From Corynebacterium sp. (GTDB lineage: Bacteria; Actinomycetota; Actinomycetes; Mycobacteriales; Mycobacteriaceae): a DNA stretch of 5,274 nucleotides. Below are positions 1 to 5,274 of this stretch, piece by piece; position 1 is the stretch's first letter; each line of letters begins with the position of its first letter. Below the pieces are notes generated by a model. That model did no database searches. It was not told where the DNA came from and saw only the letters and a list, made by a program, of their open reading frames with translations. The stretch lies in NCBI GenBank assembly GCA_030450335.1, contig JAKDIS010000150.1:1-5274 (forward strand), written 5' to 3'. The position numbers and the translations under genes were made by a program.

Positions 1-263
1 AGCAGCACCAGCACCGCCGAGTAGCGCGGCGGGGTGCCGTCCGGCCCGAGTTCGGGGACGGTACGTGCCGGCTCGTTGAAGATCGCGCCGATGCCGCTCT
101 CCCCGGCATCCGGGTCCGCGCCCGGGGCCGTGACCTCGGCGAGACGACGGACCCAGTCCGGGAGGTCGTCCGGCAGTGCAGGCTGGGTCCGCGCAGACTC
201 CAGCCAGTCCTGCAGTGAGTACTCCCCGGCGTTGTCACGCTCGGGTTCGGTGGGTCGGCTCAT
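1..263 (-). CDS. Nudix hydrolase, CoA-pyrophosphatase-like (N-terminal part, cut by window edge)
   Basis: The reading frame opens at ATG 263-261 and stays open to the window edge, giving 87 codons that begin [10 protein letters not shown] and end RYSAVLVL. The catalytic Nudix box would lie beyond the edge, so the identity rests on indirect signs. These are an N-terminal stretch with a DLPDWVRRL helix, a variable Asp/Gly-rich segment, then RYSAVLVL, which resembles the first strand before the Nudix fold in actinobacterial CoA-pyrophosphatase-type proteins. The position directly after the thioredoxin-like gene also matches the conserved order. Such enzymes hydrolyse CoA or related nucleoside diphosphate derivatives in the cytoplasm. 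The start overlaps the upstream stop as ATGA (260-263), with only a weak purine run (GGGGA) in front, so coupled translation is likely. Family fairly likely; substrate not visible. Confidence 0.72.
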   Translation of the reverse strand, partial: MSRPTEPERDNAGEYSLQDWLESARTQPALPDDLPDWVRRLAEVTAPGADPDAGESGIGAIFNEPARTVPELGPDGTPPRYSAVLVL

Positions 264-991
264 GAGTTCCCCATACTACGTGCCATGAGGTCCTCCACCT
301 GCTCCACGGAGGTCAACTCCCCGGGATGCAGCTCCTGGCGGGAACCGTCGGCACCGTAGACCACCGACAACGGCACCACCGCCGGCAACGACGCCGCGGC
401 CGCGACCTGCCCGGTGGAGTCCTGGAAGCTGGCGAAACGCACGTCCAGGTCGTTGAGCAGGTCCACACCTGCCTGGCCGCGTTCGTTGGAGTGCACCCCG
501 ACGATGTTCCACTCCGGGTGCTTCTCGGCGACCTCCTGCAGGACGGGCAGCTCCTGGCGGCACGGCCCGCACCACCACGCCCACACGTTGACCAGCGTGG
601 GCCTGCCCGACAGCATCTCGGCGACGGACGCGCTCGACTGCCCACCTCCGTCGGTCAGACACGGCAGGACGACGTCGGCGAGCTCGGCGTCCTCAGCGAC
701 CTCAGCGTCCTGCGCCCCGGCCTCCGGCGACGGGCAGGCGACGCGCTGGGCCTCCGGCACGTCGTAGGACGTCCCGTCCGGGTCCGGCTCGCCGGTCGCC
801 TCACCGGACGGCTCCGCCGGCGACTGCGAGGCCGACGCCGCTGCGCCCGGCGCGTTCTGGGCCCCGTCCCCTCCGGTCAGGGAGATCACCATCGGCACCG
901 CGGCGACCGCCAGGCCGACGACGACCACGACCGCCAGCAGGATGCCGCGCAGACGCGCGTCCGACGGCGTTGCGTCCTCCCCGCGCGTCAC
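260..991 (-). CDS. TlpA-like membrane-anchored thioredoxin-fold protein
   Basis: A 243-residue protein. Residues 1-14 are charged, 15-38 form one hydrophobic segment (signal anchor), and about 41-75 are a low-complexity Ala/Ser/Pro/Gly/Glu linker, so the thioredoxin domain should lie outside the membrane. The domain carries the redox motif W140-C141-G-P-C144 after VNVWAWW, and a Val-Pro (P207) at the usual cis-proline position before LSVVYG. Two further cysteines, C86 and C111, precede the domain and could form a structural disulfide, as extra pairs do in some TlpA/ResA-type proteins. Family members reduce or exchange disulfides in exported proteins or apocytochromes; the client here is unknown. 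The start is GTG 991-989, preceded by GAGGA nine bases upstream. It overlaps the nth stop as GTGA, and its own stop overlaps the Nudix start as ATGA. Middle gene of the nth operon. Confidence 0.9.
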   Translation of the reverse strand: MTRGEDATPSDARLRGILLAVVVVVGLAVAAVPMVISLTGGDGAQNAPGAAASASQSPAEPSGEATGEPDPDGTSYDVPEAQRVACPSPEAGAQDAEVAEDAELADVVLPCLTDGGGQSSASVAEMLSGRPTLVNVWAWWCGPCRQELPVLQEVAEKHPEWNIVGVHSNERGQAGVDLLNDLDVRFASFQDSTGQVAAAASLPAVVPLSVVYGADGSRQELHPGELTSVEQVEDLMARSMGNS

Positions 992-1704
992 CTCGTACCG
1001 TCCTCACGCGAGGGGCACTTCGCCGCCAGGACGCACTGCCCGCAGGCCGGACGCCTCGAGTGGCACACCTGCCGACCGTGGAAGATCAGGCGGTGGGAGA
1101 ACATCGTCCACTCCTTCTTCTCCACCCTCGCGGTGATCTCACGCTCCACCGCGACCGCGTCCGTCTGCGTGGTCAGCCCCAGCCGACGCAGCACCCGGCC
1201 GACGTGCGTGTCCACCGGGAAACCCGGCACACCGAACGCATTGCCCAGCACCACGTTCGCCGTCTTACGGCCCACCCCCGGCAGCGCCACCAGCTCCTCC
1301 ATCGAACCGGGCACCTCGCCGCCGTGGTCGGAGCACAACGCCGCACCCAGGCCGATGAGGCTGGACGCCTTGTTGCGGAAGAACCCCGTCGGACGGATGA
1401 CCTCCTCCAGGCGCTCACGGTCGGCGCCGGCGTACGCCGCGGCGTCCGGAAACTCCCGGAAGAGCCCCGGGGTCACCTGGTTGACCCGCTTGTCCGTGCA
1501 CTGCGCCGACAGAACGGTGGCGACGAGCAGCTCCAACGGCGTGGTGTAGTCGAGCTCGCAGTGCGCGTCCGGGTACTCCCCCGCCAACGTCCGGTTGACC
1601 CAGCGGGTCCGGCGCGTCAACGCCAGCGACGAGCCGGACGTGCCGGTCGTACCGGTCCGGTGGGTGGCGCGGGAATCAGAACGGGATGCAGAGGTTGTGA
1701 CCAT
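988..1704 (-). CDS. nth: Endonuclease III (bifunctional DNA glycosylase/AP lyase)
   Basis: A 238-residue base-excision-repair enzyme that removes oxidised pyrimidines and cleaves at the abasic site. The helix-hairpin-helix motif [14 protein letters not shown] starts at residue 141, with catalytic lysine K147. The catalytic aspartate is D165 in VDTHVGR. The iron-sulfur site is complete: C204, C211, C214 and C220 fit C-X6-C-X2-C-X5-[12 protein letters not shown] (66-76) is the usual substrate-pocket segment. The fold begins near residue 31 ([10 protein letters not shown]), so the first 30 residues are a Ser/Thr/Gly-rich extension. I kept ATG 1704 because a TAGACT -10 element lies just upstream. 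A TTG at 1620 would remove the extension but has no Shine-Dalgarno sequence. First gene of the minus-strand operon, overlapping the thioredoxin gene by four bases and divergent from glxR. Confidence 0.97.
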   Translation of the reverse strand: MVTTSASRSDSRATHRTGTTGTSGSSLALTRRTRWVNRTLAGEYPDAHCELDYTTPLELLVATVLSAQCTDKRVNQVTPGLFREFPDAAAYAGADRERLEEVIRPTGFFRNKASSLIGLGAALCSDHGGEVPGSMEELVALPGVGRKTANVVLGNAFGVPGFPVDTHVGRVLRRLGLTTQTDAVAVEREITARVEKKEWTMFSHRLIFHGRQVCHSRRPACGQCVLAAKCPSREDGTR

Positions 1705-1713
1705 GGTGGAGAC

Positions 1714-1719
1714 AGTCTA
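1714..1719 (-). promoter_or_regulatory. Candidate -10 element for nth operon
   Basis: On the minus strand TAGACT (1719-1714) fits the corynebacterial TANANT -10 pattern. It ends nine bases before the nth ATG at 1704. A start of transcription 6-8 bases downstream would leave an mRNA leader of only one to three bases, so the transcript would be leaderless or nearly so. I see no convincing -35 hexamer at the expected distance, which is common for strong -10 elements in this genus. Confidence 0.5.
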
Positions 1720-1811
1720 ACCCCGCCGACGGACATGGACCCGACATGAAACATCACCGCCCGTGCCACGATGATTCCCCCGGCGTTCCACAGAACACGC
1801 CCCCCAGGCTG

Positions 1812-1817
1812 TATTGT
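1812..1817 (+). promoter_or_regulatory. Candidate -10 element for glxR
   Basis: TATTGT is flanked by TG before it and GTGG after it, giving an extended -10-like context close to the corynebacterial pattern. The -35 region is weak: TTCCAC at 1786-1791 lies 20 bases upstream, longer than ideal. Transcription would start near 1824 and give a leader of about 118 bases before the glxR ATG, long enough to contain the GTGAC palindrome at 1845-1860. This is pattern matching only; another promoter within 1745-1900 is possible. Confidence 0.4.
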
Positions 1818-1844
1818 GTGGAGTGACCCTTTTCGGGGGCCTGT

Positions 1845-1860
1845 GTGACCGATCCGTCAC
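1845..1860 (+). promoter_or_regulatory. GTGAC-N6-GTCAC palindrome upstream of glxR (candidate regulator site)
   Basis: Arms GTGAC (1845-1849) and GTCAC (1856-1860) flank CGATCC; the central GATC is also symmetric, so only one base pair of eight mismatches. A further GTGACC occurs at 1823-1828, exactly 22 bases before the same word at 1845. The half-sites look like CRP/GlxR half-sites (TGTGA/TCACA). However, GTGA and TCAC are eight bases apart here, whereas the consensus TGTGA-N6-TCACA has six. The site lies downstream of the proposed -10, where a bound protein would repress. Autoregulation by GlxR is plausible but unproven. Confidence 0.4.
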
Positions 1861-1941
1861 CACGGCCACAGCATCGCCGACACCGCCAGCTTTCGACCGA
1901 ACAGCAGACGAACAGTACCAAGACCAGGAGTCAGACGAGTA

Positions 1942-2625
1942 ATGGGTGAAGTACCTGAGATCCTGTCTCGCGCCGGAATTTTCCAGGGTGTCGAGGCCAC
2001 AGCGGTCAACGCACTCATCGAGCAGTTGGAGTCGGTGACCTACCCGCGCGGAACCACCATCTTCGACGAAGGTGAACCGGGCGACCGCCTCTACATCATC
2101 ATCAACGGCAAGGTGAAGCTCGCACGCCACGCCCCCGACGGGCGCGAGAACCTGCTGACGATCATGGGACCGTCCGACATGTTCGGCGAGCTGTCCATCT
2201 TCGACCCGGGCCCGCGTACCTCCGCGGCCGTCTGCGTCACCGAGATGACCGCGGCCACCATGGACTCCCAGATGCTGCACGACTGGATCTCCGACCACCC
2301 GGAGATCTCCGAGCAGCTGCTGCGCGTGCTGGCCCGACGTCTGCGCCGCACGAACAACACCCTGGCCGACCTGATCTTCACCGACGTTCCCGGGCGCGTG
2401 GCCAAGGCGCTGCTGCAGCTGGCGAACCGTTTCGGTGTGCAGGAGGGCGGCGCGCTGCGCGTCCACCACGACCTCACGCAGGAGGAGATCGCCCAGCTCG
2501 TCGGCGCCTCGCGCGAGACGGTGAACAAGGCCCTGGCGGAGTTCGCCCACCGTGGCTGGATCCGCCTGGAGGGCAAGTCCGTGCTGATCTCCGACACGGA
2601 GCGGCTGGCCAAGCGCGCGCGCTAG
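1942..2625 (+). CDS. glxR: CRP/FNR-family cAMP-responsive global regulator GlxR
   Basis: At 227 residues it matches the usual GlxR length and, from memory, is near-identical over long stretches to corynebacterial GlxR. The N-terminal half is a cyclic-nucleotide-binding beta-barrel. Its phosphate-binding cassette reads [17 protein letters not shown] (81-97), with E83, R92, T93 and S94 as likely cAMP contacts. The dimerisation helix spans about 115-140 and includes R136-T137-N138. The C-terminal winged helix (about 165-220) has the recognition helix [19 protein letters not shown], where R181, E182 and K186 correspond to the DNA-reading residues of CRP. Homologues bind TGTGA-N6-TCACA-type sites and control carbon metabolism, respiration and other genes. 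The start is ATG 1942, with AGGAG at 1926-1930. It is divergent from nth and is followed by its own terminator, so probably monocistronic. Confidence 0.97.
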   Translation: MGEVPEILSRAGIFQGVEATAVNALIEQLESVTYPRGTTIFDEGEPGDRLYIIINGKVKLARHAPDGRENLLTIMGPSDMFGELSIFDPGPRTSAAVCVTEMTAATMDSQMLHDWISDHPEISEQLLRVLARRLRRTNNTLADLIFTDVPGRVAKALLQLANRFGVQEGGALRVHHDLTQEEIAQLVGASRETVNKALAEFAHRGWIRLEGKSVLISDTERLAKRAR

Positions 2626-2666
2626 CGCCTTCGCCACCCCTCCCCTTTCTCACCCCCTCCTCGTCC

Positions 2667-2696
2667 AACGCAGCGGCCTGCAGGCCCTGCGTTTTT
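2667..2696 (+). terminator. Intrinsic terminator after glxR
   Basis: AACGCAG (2667-2673) pairs with CTGCGTT (2687-2693), and GGCC (2675-2678) pairs with GGCC (2683-2686) around the loop TGCA. One bulged C (2674) interrupts the stem. A run of five T (2692-2696) follows on the plus strand. It begins 42 bases after the glxR stop, so it should end the glxR transcript and insulate the tetR unit. Confidence 0.88.
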
Positions 2697-2708
2697 CTGC
2701 GCCCGCCG

Positions 2709-2734
2709 AAGTAGGTAGACTGATCTGGCTACTT
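2709..2734 (+). promoter_or_regulatory. Near-palindromic candidate operator for the adjacent TetR repressor
   Basis: The outer arms AAGTAG (2709-2714) and CTACTT (2729-2734) are perfect inverted repeats. The inner arms AGA (2717-2719) and TCT (2724-2726) share the same centre, so nine of thirteen base pairs in the 26-base element are symmetric. It overlaps the proposed -10 and transcription start, so a bound TetR dimer would block RNA polymerase. TetR-family repressors commonly act on such palindromes in front of their own gene, which supports autoregulation of this unit. Confidence 0.6.
2716..2721 (+). promoter_or_regulatory. Candidate -10 element for the tetR-transporter unit
   Basis: TAGACT fits TANANT and is the same hexamer proposed for nth. 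At 17-base spacing the -35 position (2693-2698, TTTTCT) falls in the T-tract of the glxR terminator and is poor. Transcription would start near 2728 and give a leader of about 68 bases. The element lies within a larger near-palindrome, as expected for a repressible promoter. Confidence 0.5.
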
Positions 2735-2751
2735 AACTGGACCGCCCAGCA

Positions 2752-2773
2752 CCCGACCCAGGCCCGACCCAGG
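2752..2773 (+). repeat. Perfect 11-base tandem duplication in the tetR leader
   Basis: CCCGACCCAGG occurs twice with no gap (2752-2762 and 2763-2773), directly before the tetR ribosome-binding site. This could be slippage or a regulatory element; nothing in the sequence decides between them. Confidence 0.85.
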
Positions 2774-2782
2774 CCCCCGCGC

Positions 2783-2788
2783 AGGAGG
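2783..2788 (+). promoter_or_regulatory. Strong Shine-Dalgarno sequence fixing the tetR GTG start
   Basis: AGGAGG lies seven bases before GTG 2796. It is a consensus ribosome-binding site and settles the start in the absence of a nearby ATG. Confidence 0.85.
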
Positions 2789-2795
2789 ACACCCC

Positions 2796-3362
2796 GTGGC
2801 CGAGACCCGCCGCCGACCGGCACGTGAACGCATCCTCACCAGCGCCACCACCCTGTTCTACGAGCGCGGTATCGCCGCCACCGGCATCGACGCCGTCGTC
2901 GAGCACGCCGGCGTCGCCCGCAAGAGCCTGTACAACAACTTCGCCTCCAAGGACGAGCTCATCGCCGCCTTCATCGAACGCCGGCACCACCAGTGGCTCG
3001 ACCTGCACCAGGCACGGCTCCGCGCCGCCGGCAGCACCCCGGCCGAGCAGGTCCTCGCTGTGGTCGACGCCTACATCGACCACGCCGAGGCCGACGGCAC
3101 GCACTTCCGCGGGTGCGGCCTGCTCAACAGCGCCGCGGAGTTCCCCCTCGGCTCGGCCCCGCGCGCCCAGGTCGCCCGGCACAAGCAGGAGGTCGAGGAC
3201 ATCGTCGCCACCGCCCTGGGTTCCGGCGACCGAGCCAGCGGCCGAGCCACGGCCCTGCACATCTCCTTCCTCCTCGAGGGCGCGATGAGCCGGTCCGGAC
3301 TCGACGGAACCACCACCCACCTGCACCACGCCCGCGAGATCATCAGGGCGCTCGCTGCATGA
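2796..3362 (+). CDS. TetR/AcrR-family transcriptional repressor
   Basis: A 188-residue protein of usual family length. The N-terminal DNA-binding domain is clear: RERILTSATTLFYERGIAATGIDAV-type helices from residue 10, then the helix-turn-helix around 30-54, with VARKSLYNNFASKDEL containing the conserved Tyr and Phe and the Lys-Asp turn. The C-terminal domain (about 60-188) should form the ligand pocket and dimer interface. It carries FRGCGLLNSAAEFP (104-117), a segment typical of one TetR subgroup. The ligand cannot be read from sequence. The GTG start is set by AGGAGG. The stop overlaps the transporter ATG as ATGA (3359-3362), so both proteins come from one mRNA and the regulator most likely represses itself and the transporter through the palindrome at 2709-2734. 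Confidence 0.95.
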   Translation: MAETRRRPARERILTSATTLFYERGIAATGIDAVVEHAGVARKSLYNNFASKDELIAAFIERRHHQWLDLHQARLRAAGSTPAEQVLAVVDAYIDHAEADGTHFRGCGLLNSAAEFPLGSAPRAQVARHKQEVEDIVATALGSGDRASGRATALHISFLLEGAMSRSGLDGTTTHLHHAREIIRALAA

Positions 3363-4339
3363 CGTCCTCGCGACTCCCCGCCCTGCTGGCGGTCACGGTG
3401 ACCGCGGTGCTGTGGGGAACCACCGGCACGGCGGCCACCTTCGCCGGCGACGTCGGACCACTCGCCATCGGCGCGGTGTCACTCGGCGTCGGTGGACTCC
3501 TCCAGGCACTCATCGCCGTCCCTGAGCTACGGCGGCAACGAGCCCTGCTCCGGACGCACCGACGCACCGTCCTGCTCGGCGGCGTGGCGGTGTTCACCTA
3601 CCCCCTGGCGTTCTACAGCTCGATGCACCTGTCAGGTGTGGCGGTCGGCACGGTGATCTCCTTGGCCTCGGCACCGCTGGCGGCCGGACTCATCGAGAAG
3701 TTCACCGGCGGGGCGCGGCTGGGGCAGTGGTGGGCGTCCGCCGCCGCACTGGGCGTGACCGGCGCGGTGTTGATCAGTGTCGCGTCCGGTGAGCGGGACT
3801 CCGGCGACTCCGGCTCGGGCGCGATGCTCGCCGGCATCGTGCTGGGCCTGGTCGCCGGGGTGTCCTACGCCGTCTACGCGTGGGCGGCGTTCCGGCTCAT
3901 GGTCGTCGGGGCGGGACGCGGCGCGGCGATGGGCTCGGTGTTCGGTGTCGGCGGCGCACTGCTGATCCCGGTCCTGCTGCTGACGGGTGCGCCGATCCTG
4001 GACTCGTGGAACAACGTGGCGGTGTCGGCGTACATCGCGGTGGTGCCGATGTTCCTCGGCTACGTCCTGTTCGGTTACGGACTGACCGCACTCGCCCCGA
4101 GCACGGCGACGACGGTGACGCTGCTGGAACCTGCGGTGGCCGCGCTGCTGGCCGTGGCGGTGGTCGGCGAACGCCTGGCCCCTCTGGGGTGGGTCGGCCT
4201 GGCGCTGATCGCCCTGGTGCTGCTGATCCTCGCGTTCGCCCCGCAGCGCAGCGGGGACGATGAACGTCGCGAGGGCACCGGGAACACCGGCGACATCACC
4301 CCGTTGCCCGAGCCCGAAGATACTCACCCTTCCAGGTAG
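3359..4339 (+). CDS. DMT-superfamily (EamA) membrane transporter
   Basis: A 326-residue integral membrane protein with about ten hydrophobic segments in two EamA repeats. The first repeat covers roughly residues 7-140 (LLAVTVTAVLWGTTGTAATF opens it) and the second roughly 153-285, including the typical TTVTLLEPAVAALLAVAVVGERL signature (251-273). A polar Gly/Ser/Asp loop (143-154) joins the repeats, and a hydrophilic acidic tail follows residue 285. Family members export or import amino acids, metabolites or drugs; the substrate is unknown. The frame is open further upstream, to 2993, but that part lies inside tetR in another phase. I chose ATG 3359 because it starts the first membrane helix and overlaps the tetR stop. 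Only a weak AGGG (3345-3348) precedes it, so translation is probably coupled. A TetR-controlled efflux role is an inference from context. Confidence 0.94.
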   Translation: MTSSRLPALLAVTVTAVLWGTTGTAATFAGDVGPLAIGAVSLGVGGLLQALIAVPELRRQRALLRTHRRTVLLGGVAVFTYPLAFYSSMHLSGVAVGTVISLASAPLAAGLIEKFTGGARLGQWWASAAALGVTGAVLISVASGERDSGDSGSGAMLAGIVLGLVAGVSYAVYAWAAFRLMVVGAGRGAAMGSVFGVGGALLIPVLLLTGAPILDSWNNVAVSAYIAVVPMFLGYVLFGYGLTALAPSTATTVTLLEPAVAALLAVAVVGERLAPLGWVGLALIALVLLILAFAPQRSGDDERREGTGNTGDITPLPEPEDTHPSR

Positions 4340-4372
4340 GCAAAGGGGCCGAATCGCTGCCTAGAAGGGTGA
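4324..4372. terminator. Imperfect hairpin between convergent genes (possible bidirectional terminator)
   Basis: TCACCCTTC (4324-4332) pairs perfectly with GAAGGGTGA (4364-4372), and TAGGCA (4337-4342) pairs with TGCCTA (4358-4363). CAGG (4333-4336) is bulged on one side and the loop is 15 bases. The transporter stop codon TAG (4337-4339) lies inside the stem. Neither strand has a T-tract after the stem, so this is not a classical intrinsic terminator. Its place between tail-to-tail genes still suggests 3'-end formation or transcript protection. Confidence 0.6.
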
Positions 4373-4401
4373 TCCGGCGACACGGGCCGGCGCCGGGACT
4401 C

Positions 4402-5226
4402 CTACAGCTTGCCGAGGTGGCGCAGCGCCACACGCGTGGACTGCTTGGCGGAGTCACGCAGCACCGGGTCGACGTCGGTGTAGATCTCGTCGACGATCTG
4501 GCCCACGGTGGCCTCGTCCCCCAGCTTCGCCACGGCCTCGGTCACCTGCTGGAGCCGGAACTCCCGACGCTCCAGGTACTTCTGCGCCAGCTCGGCGGTG
4601 TCCTCGCGGTCCGGACCATGGCCCGGCAGCATGTGCACCCCGGCCCCACGACGGATCAACAGCCGCAGGGTCTCCAGGTAGTCGCCCAGGTCACCGGTGG
4701 TTTCCGAGATCATGGTGGTGTGCCGTCCGGCGATGGTGTCACCGGTGATGATGGCCTCGACGTCGGCATCGGTGTCACCGGCGTCGGTGTGGACGGCGAA
4801 GCAGACCGAATCATCGGTGTGCCCCGGGGTGGCGATGACCTCGATCGACGGGGTCAGCCCCTCGAACCGGATCACCTCGCCGTCCTCCAGGACGTCCCCG
4901 CCGATGCAGTAGCGCTTGTCGATGGCGCGCACCGGTGCCCCCAGCAGCTGGCGTAGGCGGGCGGCCCCGTCCTCGTGGTCGGGGTGGTGGTGGGTGAGGA
5001 GGATCAGTGCGACCTCCGCGCCACCCTCGGTGGCCTTCGCGCGCAGGACGTTGAGGTGTCCCTCGTCCTGCGGCCCGGGGTCGACGATCACGCTCCGGCT
5101 GTCACCCGGTGCCCGGATGACCCACGAGTTCGTGCCCTCCAACGCCTGGTAGCTGGGGTTGTCGCACAGGACGACTCCGGTGGAAGGGGTGACGGAACGC
5201 AACTGGCTGTACGCGGGATGCTCCAT
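4402..5226 (-). CDS. Metallo-beta-lactamase-fold hydrolase, LACTB2-like
   Basis: A 274-residue soluble protein. The metal-binding motif is LTHHHPDHEDG, with H79, H81, D83 and H84; further ligands are H136 (TPGHTDDS), D163 (TGDTIAG) and H203 (PGHGP), so a two-zinc site is complete. The C-terminal 60-70 residues (YLERREFRLQQVTEAV onward) match the small winged-helix domain of LACTB2-type proteins. Human LACTB2 is an endoribonuclease, but the bacterial role is not established from sequence. Mycobacterial homologues also sit beside crp. I chose ATG 5226: the product then starts MEHPAYSQLR, as relatives do, and a -10 element lies exactly where a leaderless mRNA would begin. The upstream in-frame start at 5256 lies in the promoter. 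Convergent with the transporter gene. Confidence 0.94.
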   Translation of the reverse strand: MEHPAYSQLRSVTPSTGVVLCDNPSYQALEGTNSWVIRAPGDSRSVIVDPGPQDEGHLNVLRAKATEGGAEVALILLTHHHPDHEDGAARLRQLLGAPVRAIDKRYCIGGDVLEDGEVIRFEGLTPSIEVIATPGHTDDSVCFAVHTDAGDTDADVEAIITGDTIAGRHTTMISETTGDLGDYLETLRLLIRRGAGVHMLPGHGPDREDTAELAQKYLERREFRLQQVTEAVAKLGDEATVGQIVDEIYTDVDPVLRDSAKQSTRVALRHLGKL

Positions 5227-5233
5227 GGCTCTG

Positions 5234-5262
5234 ATCCTACTGCGGGGACCGCCCACGGTCAG
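5234..5262 (-). promoter_or_regulatory. Promoter of the metallo-hydrolase gene, predicted leaderless transcript
   Basis: On the minus strand CTGACC (5262-5257, -35-like) is followed after exactly 17 bases by TAGGAT (5239-5234, -10). Seven bases then separate the -10 from the A of ATG 5226. Transcription would therefore begin at, or within a base of, the start codon. No Shine-Dalgarno sequence lies in front of the ATG, in agreement with this. Confidence 0.68.
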
Positions 5263-5274
5263 TCCGGGCGGGGG

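Noticed and set aside
326..1549. 407-codon open frame on the plus strand
   Set aside because: It runs antisense through the thioredoxin-like gene and nth, both with clear family motifs. Its Arg-rich product has no recognisable domain, as expected of shadow frames in high-GC DNA.
1782..1801. Inverted repeat GGCGT/ACGCC with inner GTTC/GAAC
   Set aside because: The two symmetries do not share one centre and the arms are only 4-5 bases, which is expected by chance in GC-rich sequence.
1771..1848. 25-codon ATG frame in the nth-glxR intergenic region
   Set aside because: It has no ribosome-binding site and spans the likely glxR promoter, so it would lie mostly upstream of the transcript start.
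1845..1949. Possible 34-codon upstream reading frame (GTG 1845 to TGA 1947-1949) overlapping the glxR start
   Set aside because: It has a G-rich stretch ahead of it and overlaps ATG 1942, so coupling is conceivable. However, the start is a GTG inside a palindrome and the peptide has no conserved look. Conservation across species would be needed to revive it.
1717..2637. 306-codon open frame on the minus strand opposite glxR
   Set aside because: It is the reverse-strand shadow of the highly conserved glxR gene; its product shows no family features.
4388..4397. Ten-base palindrome CCGGCGCCGG in the convergent gap
   Set aside because: It is a pure G/C word common at this base composition, and no T-tract follows it on either strand.
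4739..4748. Palindrome TCACCGGTGA and similar ACCGGTG words in the hydrolase gene
   Set aside because: They lie in coding sequence for ordinary Gly/Asp/Val/Thr codons and reflect repetitive codon usage rather than a site.

Overview
The window looks like chromosomal DNA from a high-GC actinobacterium, most likely a Corynebacterium. The main reason is a 227-residue CRP/FNR-family regulator that closely resembles corynebacterial GlxR. It lies in a gene order I recall as conserved across Corynebacterium and Mycobacterium: Nudix hydrolase, TlpA-like thioredoxin, endonuclease III (nth), crp/glxR and a metallo-beta-lactamase-fold hydrolase, corresponding to roughly Rv3672c-Rv3677c in M. tuberculosis. 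I cannot name the species from sequence alone.

Layout. On the minus strand, 1704 down to 1 is a tight operon: nth (1704-988), a membrane-anchored thioredoxin-like protein (991-260) and the first 87 codons of a Nudix/CoA-pyrophosphatase-like gene that runs off the left edge. Both junctions are 4-base overlaps (GTGA and ATGA), so translational coupling is likely. A 237-base divergent intergenic region (1705-1941) separates nth from glxR and holds candidate promoters for both, plus GTGAC-type palindromic elements. glxR (1942-2625, plus) ends at a strong intrinsic terminator (2667-2696).

Next is a two-gene plus-strand unit: a TetR-family repressor (2796-3362) overlapping by four bases a DMT/EamA-family transporter (3359-4339). 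A near-palindrome overlaps the likely promoter of this unit, as expected for TetR autoregulation. The unit meets the minus-strand metallo-hydrolase gene (5226-4402) tail to tail across a 62-base gap that holds a long imperfect hairpin. The hydrolase has a well-formed promoter placed so that its mRNA should be leaderless.

Functionally, the window combines a housekeeping block (base-excision repair, extracytoplasmic thiol chemistry, nucleotide/CoA housecleaning, cAMP-responsive global regulation) with a small tetR-transporter cassette between glxR and the hydrolase. That cassette is the most accessory-looking part. I saw no mobile element, CRISPR array, RNA gene or clearly new multi-gene system. 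The points of interest are regulatory: the TetR operator candidate, the unusually spaced GTGAC palindrome before glxR, leaderless or near-leaderless starts, and the convergent hairpin.
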